From: Streptomyces sp. CC0208
Lineage (GTDB): Bacteria > Actinomycetota > Actinomycetes > Streptomycetales > Streptomycetaceae
NCBI RefSeq assembly: GCF_003443735.1
Contig: NZ_CP031969.1
Location: 1 to 64,000, forward strand
Length of the DNA: 64,000 bases
Direction: 5' to 3'
Position 1 is the stretch's first letter, and each line of letters starts with the position of its first letter. The position numbers and the translations under genes were made by a program. The notes below the pieces were generated by a model that made no database searches, was not told the DNA's origin, and worked only from the letters and a program-made list of their open reading frames with translations. Below are positions 35,634 through 44,485 of the stretch, in pieces.

Positions 35634-36929
35634 TCACACCACGTCAGGTGCGCTCTTCTGGGCGGGATCCTTGGATGCCGGGTGATCCGGACCGCCGGCC
35701 GGGTCGGTGGCACGCAGGGCCGCTTCGACTCGGCGGTTGTTGGTCATGGACGCTGTGACGGCCGTCATCGACAGGAGAAGGACGGCGGCGGCGTAGAGCA
35801 GGGTGCGGATGTCGTAGGCGGTGGCCAGCCAGCCGCCGAGGAAGGCCCCGATGGGGGCGGCGCACATGGCCAGCATGCGGGAGGTGGAGGCGACCCGGCC
35901 CATGAGGTGGGCCGGGACGATCGCCTGGCGGAGGGAGGGCCCGAGCACCATCGTGGCGCCCATGCCGGCCCCGCAGACGGCGAGCGCCAGCCCGGCCACG
36001 TACGGGTTCGGGGCAGCGGCCAGGCCCAGGATGGCAAGCCCTTCGACGGCGGCTGTGCAGGTCAGCGCGGTGCCGGTGCCGAGTCGTCGGCCGAGGTAGG
36101 AGGCGATGCCTGCACCGAGCAGGCCGCCGGTGGCCTCCGCCGTGAGGAGCAGGCCGAAGCCGTAGGTGTCGATGCCGAGGCGGTCGTGCGCGAAGAGGGC
36201 GAGGACGGTCTCCACAGCGAGGAAGGCGACGTTCCCGACCGCCGGGCGGAGCGCGAGCCCGAGCAGCAACCGGTCCCGGAAGACGTACGAGGCCCCGGCC
36301 CGCGCCTGCCGAAGCAGCGACTCGTGGACCTTCGGCACGGGCCGCGGCATGGCGGGAAGCGACCGTACGAGCAGTGCGGAGAGCATGAACGACACCGCGT
36401 CAGTGAGCAACGGAACCGCCCGCCCGAGCGCGAGCAGCGCACTGCCCGCAGGCGGCCCCGCGAAGCCGGACATGGCGGTCTGGGCTCCGCGCAAGCGAGA
36501 GTTGGCTCGTTCCAAGAGTGCGGGGTCGCGGCCGAGTAGATCCGGCAGATAGGCCGTGGCGGCCGTGTCGAAGAAGAGTCCGCCGAGGCCGAGCAGGAAG
36601 GCGACGGCCGCGAGCAGCGGAATGCTCAAGCCGTCGAGCGCTGCCGCTGCCGCCGGTATCGCGAGCAGCACCGCACGCGCCGCGTCCATGACCCACATCG
36701 TGCGCCGGCGGTCCCAGCGGTCCACCAGCGCACCGCCGAGCACCCCGAAGAGCAGCCACGGCAGCGTCCCGGCGGCCGTGACGACGGCGAGCGCCATCGG
36801 ATCCCGCGTCAACGTCAACGCGAGCAGCGGCAGCGCGGCATGCGACACCCCGTCACCGAGCGAGGACACCGTCTGCGCAGTCCACAGCCGTCCGAACCCG
36901 GTCGGCAACTTCCGAACGCCTGAGGTCAC
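35634..36929 (-). CDS. MFS transporter (EntS-like)
   Basis: A 431-residue major facilitator with about twelve helices. Marks: the N-terminus FGRLWTAQTVSSLGDGVSHA, the first cytoplasmic loop GALVDRWDRRRTMWVMDAAR (MFS motif A), and the second-half loop VGRVASTSRMLAMCAAPIGA in the MFS_3 (EntS/NRE) style. The C-terminal 40 residues are hydrophilic. Its ATG overlaps the stop of the ArsR-type regulator upstream (ATGA), so regulator and exporter form one operon. It probably exports a small hydrophobic compound sensed by the regulator. Confidence 0.92.
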   Translation of the reverse strand: MTSGVRKLPTGFGRLWTAQTVSSLGDGVSHAALPLLALTLTRDPMALAVVTAAGTLPWLLFGVLGGALVDRWDRRRTMWVMDAARAVLLAIPAAAAALDGLSIPLLAAVAFLLGLGGLFFDTAATAYLPDLLGRDPALLERANSRLRGAQTAMSGFAGPPAGSALLALGRAVPLLTDAVSFMLSALLVRSLPAMPRPVPKVHESLLRQARAGASYVFRDRLLLGLALRPAVGNVAFLAVETVLALFAHDRLGIDTYGFGLLLTAEATGGLLGAGIASYLGRRLGTGTALTCTAAVEGLAILGLAAAPNPYVAGLALAVCGAGMGATMVLGPSLRQAIVPAHLMGRVASTSRMLAMCAAPIGAFLGGWLATAYDIRTLLYAAAVLLLSMTAVTASMTNNRRVEAALRATDPAGGPDHPASKDPAQKSAPDVV

Positions 36930-37465
36930 TTGGCGCCCCCCTCAGCCTGCTCACGCCGCGCCGGGTGAAACAGTGCGAAGACGAGTGACGCGTCCGGCAG
37001 TGACGGATCGGACAGCTCCCGGTACTCGTCCGCCAGTGCCTGCAGCTGCGCCCCCAGCTCCGCGAACTGCTCCTCGGTGAGCCGCAGATGCGCCATCCGT
37101 ACGTGCCGCTCGCCATCCACCGGCGACGCCTCCAGGTCCGCCACCGCATGCCGCATCAGCACATCCGGCCCTCCCTCGCCCGGATCCGGCAGCACGATCG
37201 ACCGCGCGGCCATCGCGTAGTACCGCTCGGTGACACCCCGCACCTTCCGCGTCCGCACCACCTTCACCAGGCCGGCCCGCTCCAGCAGCCGCACGTGATA
37301 GCTGGAACTCCCCTTCGCAAGGCCCACCCGCTCGGCGAGCTGCGTAATCGTCGCCGGCTCGAAGCGAAGCACGGCCATGATCCGGTGGCGCGTGAGATTG
37401 GAGACGGCGCGCAGCTGCTCGTCCGTAGTGACGTGAAACGTCTCGGGAAGATCATCGGTAGGCAT
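36926..37465 (-). CDS. ArsR/HTH_20-type winged-helix regulator
   Basis: A 179-residue regulator. The winged helix is at about residues 14-80: LRAVSNLTRHRIMAVLRFEP, ATITQLAERVGLAKGSSSYH, VRLLERAGLVKVVRTRKVRG, VTERYYAMAARSIVLPD. The second half (HLRLTEEQFAELGAQLQALA) is a helical dimerisation/effector part. Start ATG 37465 has no clear ribosome site; ATG 37501 would add twelve residues but lies within the palindrome. The downstream exporter overlaps by four bases. The dyad at 37471-37496 lies right at its start and probably serves autoregulation. Confidence 0.88.
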   Translation of the reverse strand: MPTDDLPETFHVTTDEQLRAVSNLTRHRIMAVLRFEPATITQLAERVGLAKGSSSYHVRLLERAGLVKVVRTRKVRGVTERYYAMAARSIVLPDPGEGGPDVLMRHAVADLEASPVDGERHVRMAHLRLTEEQFAELGAQLQALADEYRELSDPSLPDASLVFALFHPARREQAEGGAK

Positions 37466-37470
37466 GCGAG

Positions 37471-37496
37471 CAATGGTCAACGATCCTTGACCATTG
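37471..37496. promoter_or_regulatory. 10-base inverted repeat at the regulator/exporter promoter
   Basis: Perfect arms CAATGGTCAA (37471-37480) and TTGACCATTG (37487-37496) separated by six bases, just upstream of ATG 37465. This is the expected size and place of a dimeric winged-helix operator. Confidence 0.75.
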
Positions 37497-37788
37497 CGCA
37501 AGGGGATTTAACGCGACCCTCCAGAATCTGCTGTCCGGCGCGCGAGATCTTCTGTCGAAGCCCCCACACCCGCTGCCGATCCGGGCGCTGTGGCAGATCA
37601 GACCGAGATCAATCTCAGCGGCACGTCCGTTCCTCAACATGCCTCGGCAGAAATCGAACGACCGCTGGCAGTCGTGCCTCCCGAAGCGAGGTTCTGGCAC
37701 AACTTCTGTGCTGTGGGGCTGTTGCGGAGCGTGACTGGTGACGGGCCCCGGTGGCGTGCGCCGGTGAGCGATCGTGCAGGTTGGAGAC

Positions 37789-38358
37789 ATGGCCAGTCGC
37801 GTTGAGAAGTACCTCGCCCATCTTGATCGACTTTCCGGAGGAAGGGAGCCCCGCTTCTTCCCTGTCGAGTCGACCAAGCAGGGGCTGCGGGACGTGACGG
37901 AGATCGTTTACGACAATCTGCCGGACGGGCTTCTCACGGCGCTCACCTACGGCTTGTCGCTGGCGGAGCATCCCGATTGGCAGCACGGCTCGCCGGAACT
38001 CTGCCTCAGCGTGAACTCGACCAACGTGATCTGGGCCCACGCCGTGGGCTTCCTCGCCGAGCAGCTGCGTGGAACCTGCCCATTCAGTTACGGCAGCACG
38101 ATCAACTTCGGTGAGCGCATCGTGCCCGAGTCAGAGATGACGGCATTCTGCGTGTTCGCGCCACTGGTCCTCGACAGACACGACTACCTGGGCATCGACG
38201 TCGGCATTCCGGGACACGAGGGCCACGACGTGATCAACATCCAAGGGATGTACCCCATCCACGAGGTCGAGCGGCAGTTCATCAACGAGTACGGGCTTGA
38301 AGCCTTCTGGAAGAGCGACTGGGAGCCCACCAACGTGCTCCGGCGCCCCGCGATCTGA
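37789..38358 (+). CDS. SUFU (suppressor of fused) domain protein
   Basis: A 189-residue SUFU-domain protein. Visible features are EPRFFPVESTKQGLRDVTEI near the start, LTYGLSLAEHPDWQHGSPEL, CLSVNSTNVIWAHAVGFLAE, FSYGSTINFGERIVPESEMT and AFCVFAPLVLDRHDYLGIDV. The family is widely found as immunity protein in bacterial polymorphic toxin systems. No toxin gene lies next to it, so it could be an orphan immunity gene. An in-frame GTG at 37774 with GGTGAG upstream is an alternative start. Confidence 0.8.
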   Translation: MASRVEKYLAHLDRLSGGREPRFFPVESTKQGLRDVTEIVYDNLPDGLLTALTYGLSLAEHPDWQHGSPELCLSVNSTNVIWAHAVGFLAEQLRGTCPFSYGSTINFGERIVPESEMTAFCVFAPLVLDRHDYLGIDVGIPGHEGHDVINIQGMYPIHEVERQFINEYGLEAFWKSDWEPTNVLRRPAI

Positions 38359-38385
38359 TCCGGGGAGGGCAGCTGGTGGACAGCA

Positions 38386-38585
38386 TCAGGCGAGCAGGAC
38401 TCGCTTGCGAAGGAGCGCGAAGCCGGCTCGGCCAAACATCTGACGCTTGAGCATCTTGATCCGGTTGACATGCCCTTCGACCGCGCCCGAGCTCCAGGGC
38501 AGAGTGAGTCCGGCGGTGACGGCGTCGAGATCGCGGTCAATGCCGGCGGCAAGGGTGTGGAGGCTGGGCAGGTCGTCCATCTCTC
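38386..38585 (-). pseudogene. ISL3 transposase C-terminal remnant
   Basis: The minus strand reads DDLPSLHTLAAGIDRDLDAV, TAGLTLPWSSGAVEGHVNRI and KMLKRQMFGRAGFALLRKRV, ending LLA and stop. It is nearly identical to the end of the ISL3 transposase at 20603-22201, but here with the normal reading frame. The rest of the element is missing. Confidence 0.85.
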
Positions 38586-38926
38586 CTCTCCCGTCTCTCC
38601 CGTTGTTCGGCGTGCCGCTCGCGGCGGCCCTGCGAACGCTTGAGGGGGTCGTCGACACGGTCGCGTACGCCGTTCTTTCGCTCATCCCCACGCAGGCCGT
38701 TTTTCCGCTCATCCCCAGCTAGTAAGCCAAGCCATTATGCGAAGCGCTCCGGAGGTAACAGATCCCGGGGCGCTTCGCGGCCTTCCATCAAGGTCCCCAC
38801 GGCGCGGTGGACAGACGGACCAGCGGTTTGCGTCGCCAAGAGGTGTCACGTGACGCGAGGCAAAGTGCGGCGGCCATCACACAGTGTCATAGTCGATCAC
38901 ACAGAGTCCCACAGAGGAGCCGTGCC

Positions 38927-39307
38927 GTGTCGAATATTCCTGACAGCCTCATGTTCACCGCGAACCACACATGGGTCCGCGACGAGGGCGGGCTCGTGAC
39001 AGTCGGCCTGACTGACTACATCGTGCAGGATCTCTCGGACGTCGTGTTAGTAAAGGTGCCCGAGGAGGGCAGGACCGTCCGGGTCGGGGAGACCATCTGC
39101 GTTGTGGAGTCGACCGAGGCTACCCACGAGGTCTACTCCCCGTTCAGCGGTGAGGTAATCGGGACGAACGTAAGCCTCGAAGCGTATGCCGACTGGGTGA
39201 ATCATTCCCCCTACGACCAAGGATGGCTGTTCAGAATCAAGCCGATGGATGGTGCCCCCACCCTCAACCTCCTCGCCGCCGCCGAATACGAGAGACTGGT
39301 CGGCTGA
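38927..39307 (+). CDS. Glycine cleavage H-like protein without lipoyl lysine
   Basis: A 126-residue protein with the whole GcvH lipoyl-domain outline: SNIPDSLMFTANHTWVRDEG, GLVTVGLTDYIVQDLSDVVL, VKVPEEGRTVRVGETICVVE, YSPFSGEVIGTNVSLEAYAD and NHSPYDQGWLFRIKPMDGAP. In true H proteins the lipoylated lysine lies in an ES-x-K-A context (ESVKA); here the segment is ESTEA, so the lysine is Glu (about residue 63). It therefore cannot carry lipoate there. No gcvT, gcvP or lipoylation gene is near. GTG 38927 has GAGGAG about eight bases upstream. It could be a lipoate-free scaffold or a protein that kept the fold only. Confidence 0.85.
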   Translation: MSNIPDSLMFTANHTWVRDEGGLVTVGLTDYIVQDLSDVVLVKVPEEGRTVRVGETICVVESTEATHEVYSPFSGEVIGTNVSLEAYADWVNHSPYDQGWLFRIKPMDGAPTLNLLAAAEYERLVG

Positions 39308-39859
39308 CCACCCTGCCGCACAGCACCCGCCGCCCGACGCCTCAGGTTCCAGCGTCCTCTCCGTTGGGGCCGGTCCAGCACGGCGAGCGGGTCGACGTCG
39401 GCAGTGCCGCGCCGTACTCCAGCTCCATCCAGTCGCCAGCTGGCCCACGGAGTCCAGCAACTCGGCCAAGTCCCCAGGGTGACGTCATCCGCCGACCCGC
39501 TGCCAGACACCCGCGGCGTACGCCGCTTACTGGCCCTGGCGCCCGATGGCCTTGTGGTCCTCGACGTGGATCGCGGCCGCGCTCATCGCCGTGGCGTGCG
39601 CATTCCGCCGCGACAACGACTGGCCCGAGTTCGCCGCCCTCACCGCAGTCACCATGCCGTGGACCGTGTCTTTCCTGACCAGCTGGATCCCCGAGCGCAT
39701 CAGATTGACCGAGGCAAACGATCGGCCCCGGACCTCCTCCATGGCACCATCCATTCGGCGAATACCGACAGTGCCGCGATCTCGGCCAGCCGCAGACGTC
39801 CGGCCCGGAGGAAGTCCTGCGCCGGTCAGCTCCCCCCTGCGACAACTCCCCGTACAGCG

Positions 39860-40019
39860 CCCCGGTCCCGGGTTCCACGGCCGACCCCACCGCGTCGGTC
39901 TCCTGGGCGCCGGGCCTGCCGCCGCGCACGTCCACCGCGGCGCCGGCACCCCCCTCGGGCTCCAGCACCACCGCGGCGCCGGTGAGCCATCCGTCGCCGG
40001 TACGCGTCGCGTGACCCAC
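39860..40019 (-). pseudogene. P1-type (DmpA-like) aminopeptidase N-terminal relic
   Basis: The minus strand reads GHATRTGDGWLTGAAVVLEP then EGGAGAAVDVRGGRPGAQET and DAV, which match the opening strands of the P1/DmpA aminopeptidase fold. Frame and similarity are lost after about 45 residues. It lies just upstream of nothing functional, next to the LtrA gene end. Confidence 0.5.
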
Positions 40020-40046
40020 CCGCAGCCCTCGTCCGGACCGGGCCGG

Positions 40047-41285
40047 TCAGGCGACCGGCGCTCGCACCGCCGTCTCCCGCTCCCGGGCCGTCGTGCGCGC
40101 CGTCAGTGTCTCGCCGGTTGCCACCGTCAGCGCGCAGACGAGACCAGCTGAGAGCACCGCCCACTCGCCCAGGAACATGCAGCAGATCACCAGCAGGGCC
40201 GCGGTCGGCAGTACCAGCTGCTGGGCGATGCCCACCCTGAAGTAACGCGAGTGCAGTGCCCAGACGGTGAGCAGATACAGCGCCGTCGGCAGGGTCACGG
40301 CCGCCGACGCGGACAGCGTCGAGATATGCGCCTTGCCCACGGACTGCTCGACCGCCACTTCCAGACCCGCACCGATAGCGGCCGCCGAGGCGAAGACGAT
40401 GTAGTGGCCGTAACCCCACAGGAACGCCTGCTTGTTGGATCTCAGATGACCGTGGATCGGCACCGCGAAGTAGATCCACCAGGCGGCGAAGATGATCAGC
40501 AGCCCGCCCGCGGCGATCGGCAGCAGTTCGCCCAGCGCGTCCTGCTCGTCGATGCCCGTCTTCACGGCGACCGTGGCAGCCGCGATGGTCTCGCCGAGCA
40601 CGATGATCGTGAACAGCCCGTACCGCTCGGCGATGTGGCGCGGGTGCCAGGACGTGGGCTGGACCTTCTCCGCGTACGCCGGCACGCACATCTCGAGGAC
40701 CGCCATCACCACGAACACCGCGACCAGGGTGTCCTCGGGCAGGACCACGAGGCTGAGCCAGCCGATTTGGCACAGCACCACCCCGCCGGCGTACCGCAGG
40801 GCCACCCTGCGCTCCCTGCCCTGACTCGACCTGGCCACGCGCAACCATTGGGACACCGAGGCGAGCCGCATGATCACATAGCCCGCCACCCCCGCCCGGT
40901 ACTCGTGGTCCTCGAACGCCCGGGAGACCGAGGCCGCGAGCACCAGCACACCGGCGATCTGGATCAGCGTGACGACCCGGTAGAGCACGTCGTCGTTGTC
41001 GTAGGCCGAGGCGAACCACGTGAAATTCATCCACGCCCACCAGATGGCGAAGAACACCAGCGCGTAGTTGAGGATGCCCTCGCCCGCATGACCCTCGGCG
41101 ACCGCGTGCACCAACTGGATGCCCGCCTGGGCGATGGCCACGACGAAGCACAGGTCGAAGAAGAGCTCCAGCTGGGTGGCGGATCGGTGTACCTCACCGC
41201 GGTCACGGGCGGAGAGCCTGCGCAGTGGGCTGCGGTGCGCGGGCGATCGGGGGGAGTCCGGCGCGGGAGTGGAACTTGGCGTCAT
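40047..41285 (-). CDS. Low temperature requirement protein A (LtrA) family
   Basis: A 412-residue polytopic membrane protein of the LtrA family. The hallmark TQLELFFDLCFVVAIAQAGI follows a hydrophilic N-terminus; later helices include YALVFFAIWWAWMNFTWFAS, RYGLFTIIVLGETIAAATVA (the conserved ERxxLFxIIxxGE motif) and GHYIVFASAAAIGAGLEVAV. The biochemical role is unknown; the family was first tied to growth of Listeria at low temperature. ATG 41285 is chosen because the family N-terminus begins about 25 residues on; the frame is open to 41540. Confidence 0.9.
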   Translation of the reverse strand: MTPSSTPAPDSPRSPAHRSPLRRLSARDRGEVHRSATQLELFFDLCFVVAIAQAGIQLVHAVAEGHAGEGILNYALVFFAIWWAWMNFTWFASAYDNDDVLYRVVTLIQIAGVLVLAASVSRAFEDHEYRAGVAGYVIMRLASVSQWLRVARSSQGRERRVALRYAGGVVLCQIGWLSLVVLPEDTLVAVFVVMAVLEMCVPAYAEKVQPTSWHPRHIAERYGLFTIIVLGETIAAATVAVKTGIDEQDALGELLPIAAGGLLIIFAAWWIYFAVPIHGHLRSNKQAFLWGYGHYIVFASAAAIGAGLEVAVEQSVGKAHISTLSASAAVTLPTALYLLTVWALHSRYFRVGIAQQLVLPTAALLVICCMFLGEWAVLSAGLVCALTVATGETLTARTTARERETAVRAPVA

Positions 41286-41995
41286 GAAGTCAAGCACAGC
41301 AGATGAGGCACTTAATCTCTTGCCCAGCGTGGTTTTGTTGGTGGGGTTCTGGCAACGCTTGAGGGCCTGCGGTGGGAGCATGGACGTGCACTGCGGGATG
41401 AGGCTGCGATGGCGCCACCGAAATCCAAGACCGAAGCGACCTCCGGCTTCGCCAACCAGCGCCGCCGCCCAGAGCGACAACGACCAGGGAGCCGAGGGCG
41501 TACACAAGGCCGACATCGCCACCGCCGCCGAACTCGGCAAGCGCGTCGTCGAGGTCGCCCGCGTCTACGCCACAGGCCGCACCGCCCTCGCCTGGCCGGT
41601 GTCGGATTCAGGACGGCGCGGGCGTGCTGCGGGCGGCGCCGCTGCGCAGGGCGTCGTTTTCGAGGGCCGGCCGGCTGATGGCCTCCGCGTACAGGTGTTC
41701 CGGCGGGCCGACTTCTCCCCACACGCCTGCCGCGTCGGCATCAGGTACCGCTCCAGGTGACGCACCCGCAGCACCCGCAGCTCCTCCACCCATCGCGGCG
41801 GTTCCGTAGGCCCGTTGACCGTGGACACCTCACGGTCCCAGCTCGTGTCCTACAGACGAGGTCCACACTCGTCGCGACGACGCCACCACCCGTACGCCGC
41901 CCGGTCATCCATGGACGCGTCGCGCCAGTCCCGCCGGCCTCGCGCGAACCACAAAAAGTCGAAGTACGTACGCAGATCCCGGGCTAACCAGATGA
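41286..41995. other. Region without a supported gene
   Basis: About 700 bases. A plus-strand stretch, KADIATAAELGKRVVEVARV then YATGRTALAWPV, looks like the end of a flavoprotein or oxidoreductase but has no start; it may be a relic. Nothing else is convincing. Confidence 0.35.
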
Positions 41996-42604
41996 CTACA
42001 GCTTTGGCCAGCTGCCCAACGCGAGATTCGCGACTTGCAGCAACTCAGGGCGGGAACTACCACTCGCGGCCTGGACGGCTATCCCATTGGCGACCGTTCT
42101 CAGGTAGAGCGCAAGCAGATGAGGATCTGTGGAAGGCGGAAGGTCACCGGCGTCCATCGCCTGTTGAAACCGGCGCGTCAAGTGGGCTATCCCCTCCTCA
42201 CGCCATGCGATGAGTGCGTCTCGGACCGGGCGGCTCTCATCCCCGGTAGCCAGCGCACCCAGCACGCCAAGACAGCCCGCGGGCAACCCCGGCACGGTCG
42301 CCGCCTCGACCGTCCCGTGCAGCACGGCGGTGGCCACTGCTCGACTGGTGGGCTCTGTCAGAGCTTGAGCGAAGTAGGCGGTCAGGCCCTCGGTGTACCG
42401 CTCCAGCGCCTTGTAGAAGAGGTCTTCTTTGTTGCCGAACGCCCGGTACAGGCTGGGGCGGCTGATCCCCATCGCTTCGGTGAGGTCGTCAAGGCTGGCG
42501 CCCTCGAAACCCTTTGACCAAAACACCAGGACGGCACGATCGAGCGCCTCGTCGATGTCGAACGCGCGGGGCCTGCCAGGAGGGGTCGGTGTCGTCGAGG
42601 TCAT
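41996..42604 (-). CDS. TetR/AcrR family transcriptional regulator
   Basis: A 202-residue TetR repressor. The helix-turn-helix reads FDIDEALDRAVLVFWSKGFE, GASLDDLTEAMGISRPSLYR and AFGNKEDLFYKALERY; the C-terminal domain (AVLHGTVEAATVPGLPAGCL, GVLGALATGDESRPVRDALI) is of the TetR_C_16-like group. It is divergent from an SDR gene; two GTACC/GGTAC palindromes lie between them. It most likely represses both genes in response to an unknown ligand. Confidence 0.92.
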   Translation of the reverse strand: MTSTTPTPPGRPRAFDIDEALDRAVLVFWSKGFEGASLDDLTEAMGISRPSLYRAFGNKEDLFYKALERYTEGLTAYFAQALTEPTSRAVATAVLHGTVEAATVPGLPAGCLGVLGALATGDESRPVRDALIAWREEGIAHLTRRFQQAMDAGDLPPSTDPHLLALYLRTVANGIAVQAASGSSRPELLQVANLALGSWPKL

Positions 42605-42624
42605 TTCTTCATCCTACCCCTTCG

Positions 42625-42638
42625 GTACCGATCGGTAC
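42625..42638. promoter_or_regulatory. TetR operator-like palindrome 1
   Basis: GTACCGATCGGTAC, a perfect 14-base palindrome 20 bases upstream of the regulator start. Confidence 0.7.
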
Positions 42639-42655
42639 GGATGTGCTAACGTGTT

Positions 42656-42673
42656 GCGTACCAATCGGTACGC
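42656..42673. promoter_or_regulatory. TetR operator-like palindrome 2
   Basis: GCGTACC (42656-42662), AATC, GGTACGC (42667-42673). It shares the GTACC/GGTAC arms with the first site and lies 20 bases upstream of the SDR start. Confidence 0.7.
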
Positions 42674-42692
42674 AATAACGAAGGGTGGCATC

Positions 42693-43412
42693 GTGTCACA
42701 GATCGTGCTCATCACTGGCGGAACCTCAGGCATCGGCTTGAGCCTCGCCCAATCCTTCGTGGAGCTCGGGGCGTCCGTCGTCGTTTGCGGGCGTTCGCAG
42801 GCAGCGCTGGACCGATTCGCGCAGGCACACCCGCAAGCGCTGGCCGTGCGGGCTGATGTGACGGACGCAGCTGACCGGGCAGCGCTGTTGCAAGCAGTCG
42901 CTGATCGCTTCGGGCGTCTGGACGTGTTGGTCAACAACGCCGGTACGTTCGAGGAACGCGACTACGCCGCCGGCGAGAACCCCAATGCGACTCTCGATGC
43001 CGAGGTGGCGTTGAACCTCACCGCCCCCATCCACTTGACGGGTGAAGTGCTCGAGCGATGGCCATCGCCCGACGCGATCGTATTCATCACCTCGGGGTTC
43101 GCTTTGGTCTCGCCCACTCGCGCGCCTACCCACGGCGCGGTGAAGGCCGGCCTGCACGGCTTTGCGGATGGCCTGCGCCGTCAACTCGCCCCGCAGGGCA
43201 CCCATGTCCTCGAGGTCCTCCCGCCATCCACGGACACGCCCATGAACGCCGAAGCCACGGGAAAGAAACTGACTCCCGCACAGGTGACGGCGGTCACGAT
43301 GAAAGCCCTTCGACGCAGGCGGAACATGGCATTCCCCGGCCAGACGAAAGTCATGCCCGCCATGCTGCGCATCGCGCCGGGCACACTACGACGCGTCGTC
43401 GCCGAGCTCTGA
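42693..43412 (+). CDS. Short-chain dehydrogenase (SDR) family protein with altered active site
   Basis: A 239-residue SDR protein of the DltE/YvaG-like type. The cofactor loop ITGGTSGIGLSLAQSF, the acidic DVTDAADRAALL, and NNAGTFEERDYAAG are typical. The serine is in VFITSGFALV. Where the catalytic Tyr of the YxxxK motif is expected, the sequence is PTHGAVKAGLHGFADGLRRQ: His replaces Tyr while the Lys is kept. The protein may be catalytically changed or use another residue. Start GTG 42693 with AAGGGTGG upstream. Divergent from a TetR regulator. Substrate unknown. Confidence 0.88.
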   Translation: MSQIVLITGGTSGIGLSLAQSFVELGASVVVCGRSQAALDRFAQAHPQALAVRADVTDAADRAALLQAVADRFGRLDVLVNNAGTFEERDYAAGENPNATLDAEVALNLTAPIHLTGEVLERWPSPDAIVFITSGFALVSPTRAPTHGAVKAGLHGFADGLRRQLAPQGTHVLEVLPPSTDTPMNAEATGKKLTPAQVTAVTMKALRRRRNMAFPGQTKVMPAMLRIAPGTLRRVVAEL

Positions 43413-43565
43413 ACCCCCATGGAAATCCTTCCCCCGGCAACACCTCACCGAGTGGGCCGAATGGACTCCCGTCTCCCGCGAAACCGGAGGCAAGCAGCCG
43501 TTTCAGCCTAACGACCTCGTGCACGGTTGGCCGTGGCACGTCGAGGTGTGTGGCGTTGTCGGTGT

Positions 43566-43960
43566 TCAGGCTCGAAGGCCGTAATCGGGGGTGGCGGTCT
43601 GCTGGTGCGAGAGCAGTCCGGCGACGGCTTGGACGATGTCGCTCATGTGCTCGCGTCGGCCAAGGTGTCGGGCCAGAGCCCGCCAGTTCTTGAGGTGCGC
43701 GATGCCGTGCTCGACGCGGATCCGGCGTGAGGAGTGCGCTTTGCGCGCGAGGTCGTGCCGTTCCTCGTACCAGGCGGGAGCGTCTTTCTTGAACTTGCGA
43801 TGTGGTGGCGTCACCACCCGCTCGCCGCTCTGTGCTCCCATACCCTGATAGCCGGCATCCGCGAGGATTTCCATGAACTCCGTCGGCCAAGAGCTGGACC
43901 AGGCCCAGCTGCTGGGCCTGGGTGATGTCACGCCTACGCCTGCGTGGCTGGCACCCTGGG
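43566..43960 (-). pseudogene. IS5-type transposase C-terminal remnant
   Basis: The minus strand reads FMEILADAGYQGMGAQSGER, VVTPPHRKFKKDAPAWYEER, RRIRVEHGIAHLKNWRALAR and HLGRREHMSDIVQAVAGLLS. These are the last third of an IS5-type (IS112-like) transposase, including the late Glu-containing RVEHGIAHLK helix. The N-terminal two-thirds are missing. Confidence 0.8.
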
Positions 43961-44138
43961 CGGCGATGCCCTTCTCGACAGCCACCTCCCCATGCTCGAC
44001 CTGATCGAGCAACTGGCGAACGACTACAAAGCCATGGACCCCTCCGACTCCCGCTCTGCCGGCCTGGCATACGCGCTGCGAGTCCTTGGCCAGTCATACG
44101 CAGAACACCCCGCCTACCAGCAGGAATGGCGCCCGTAG
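43950..44138 (+). pseudogene. DUF6221-like protein, C-terminal fragment
   Basis: The plus strand reads LPMLDLIEQLANDYKAMDPS then LAYALRVLGQSYAEHPAYQQ, ending EWRP and stop. The ending 'L..YA.HP.Y..EWRP' is characteristic of the DUF6221 family of actinobacterial proteins. The N-terminal half is absent, probably replaced by the IS5 remnant immediately to the left. Confidence 0.6.
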
Positions 44139-44485
44139 CCTTTCAAGGAGACAGTCCCTAGCACCCCTCTTGGCGGGGGCCGGTGGAAGCCAGGGGCTTT
44201 CCGCCAGCCCTGGACCCGCTTCCATCGGCGCTCCGCGACGCGCACCGTCTCACTGCGGGAGGCGGGCGGCCCGGTGCAGGTCAGCGGTCGGCGAGCGGTT
44301 GGGGCTGGACGCCTAGGTACACGGCAAGCTGGAACCTTTGCGGGCGAAGATGACCAAGCTCGCCGCCCGGGGCTGGCTGCACAAGCAAGGTGACGGGCGG
44401 TTCACGGCACGCCCGTAGGCGCGCGGGGTGGGCCCGTAACTGACGGGCCCCCGACGGCAATGGGGATCGCCCTCCTGCTGGAGCA
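44139..44485. other. Region with a transposon-like relic
   Basis: At about 44310-44420 a plus-strand frame reads VHGKLEPLRAKMTKLAARGW then LHKQGDGRFTARP and stop, resembling the terminal winged-helix piece of proteins found with Streptomyces mobile elements. No start is present. The rest is not informative. Confidence 0.35.

Noticed and set aside
39546..39760. Plus-strand hydrophobic stretch (WIAAALIAVACAFRRDNDWP) as a membrane gene
   Set aside because: No start or end that fits a gene; possibly a relic but not supportable.
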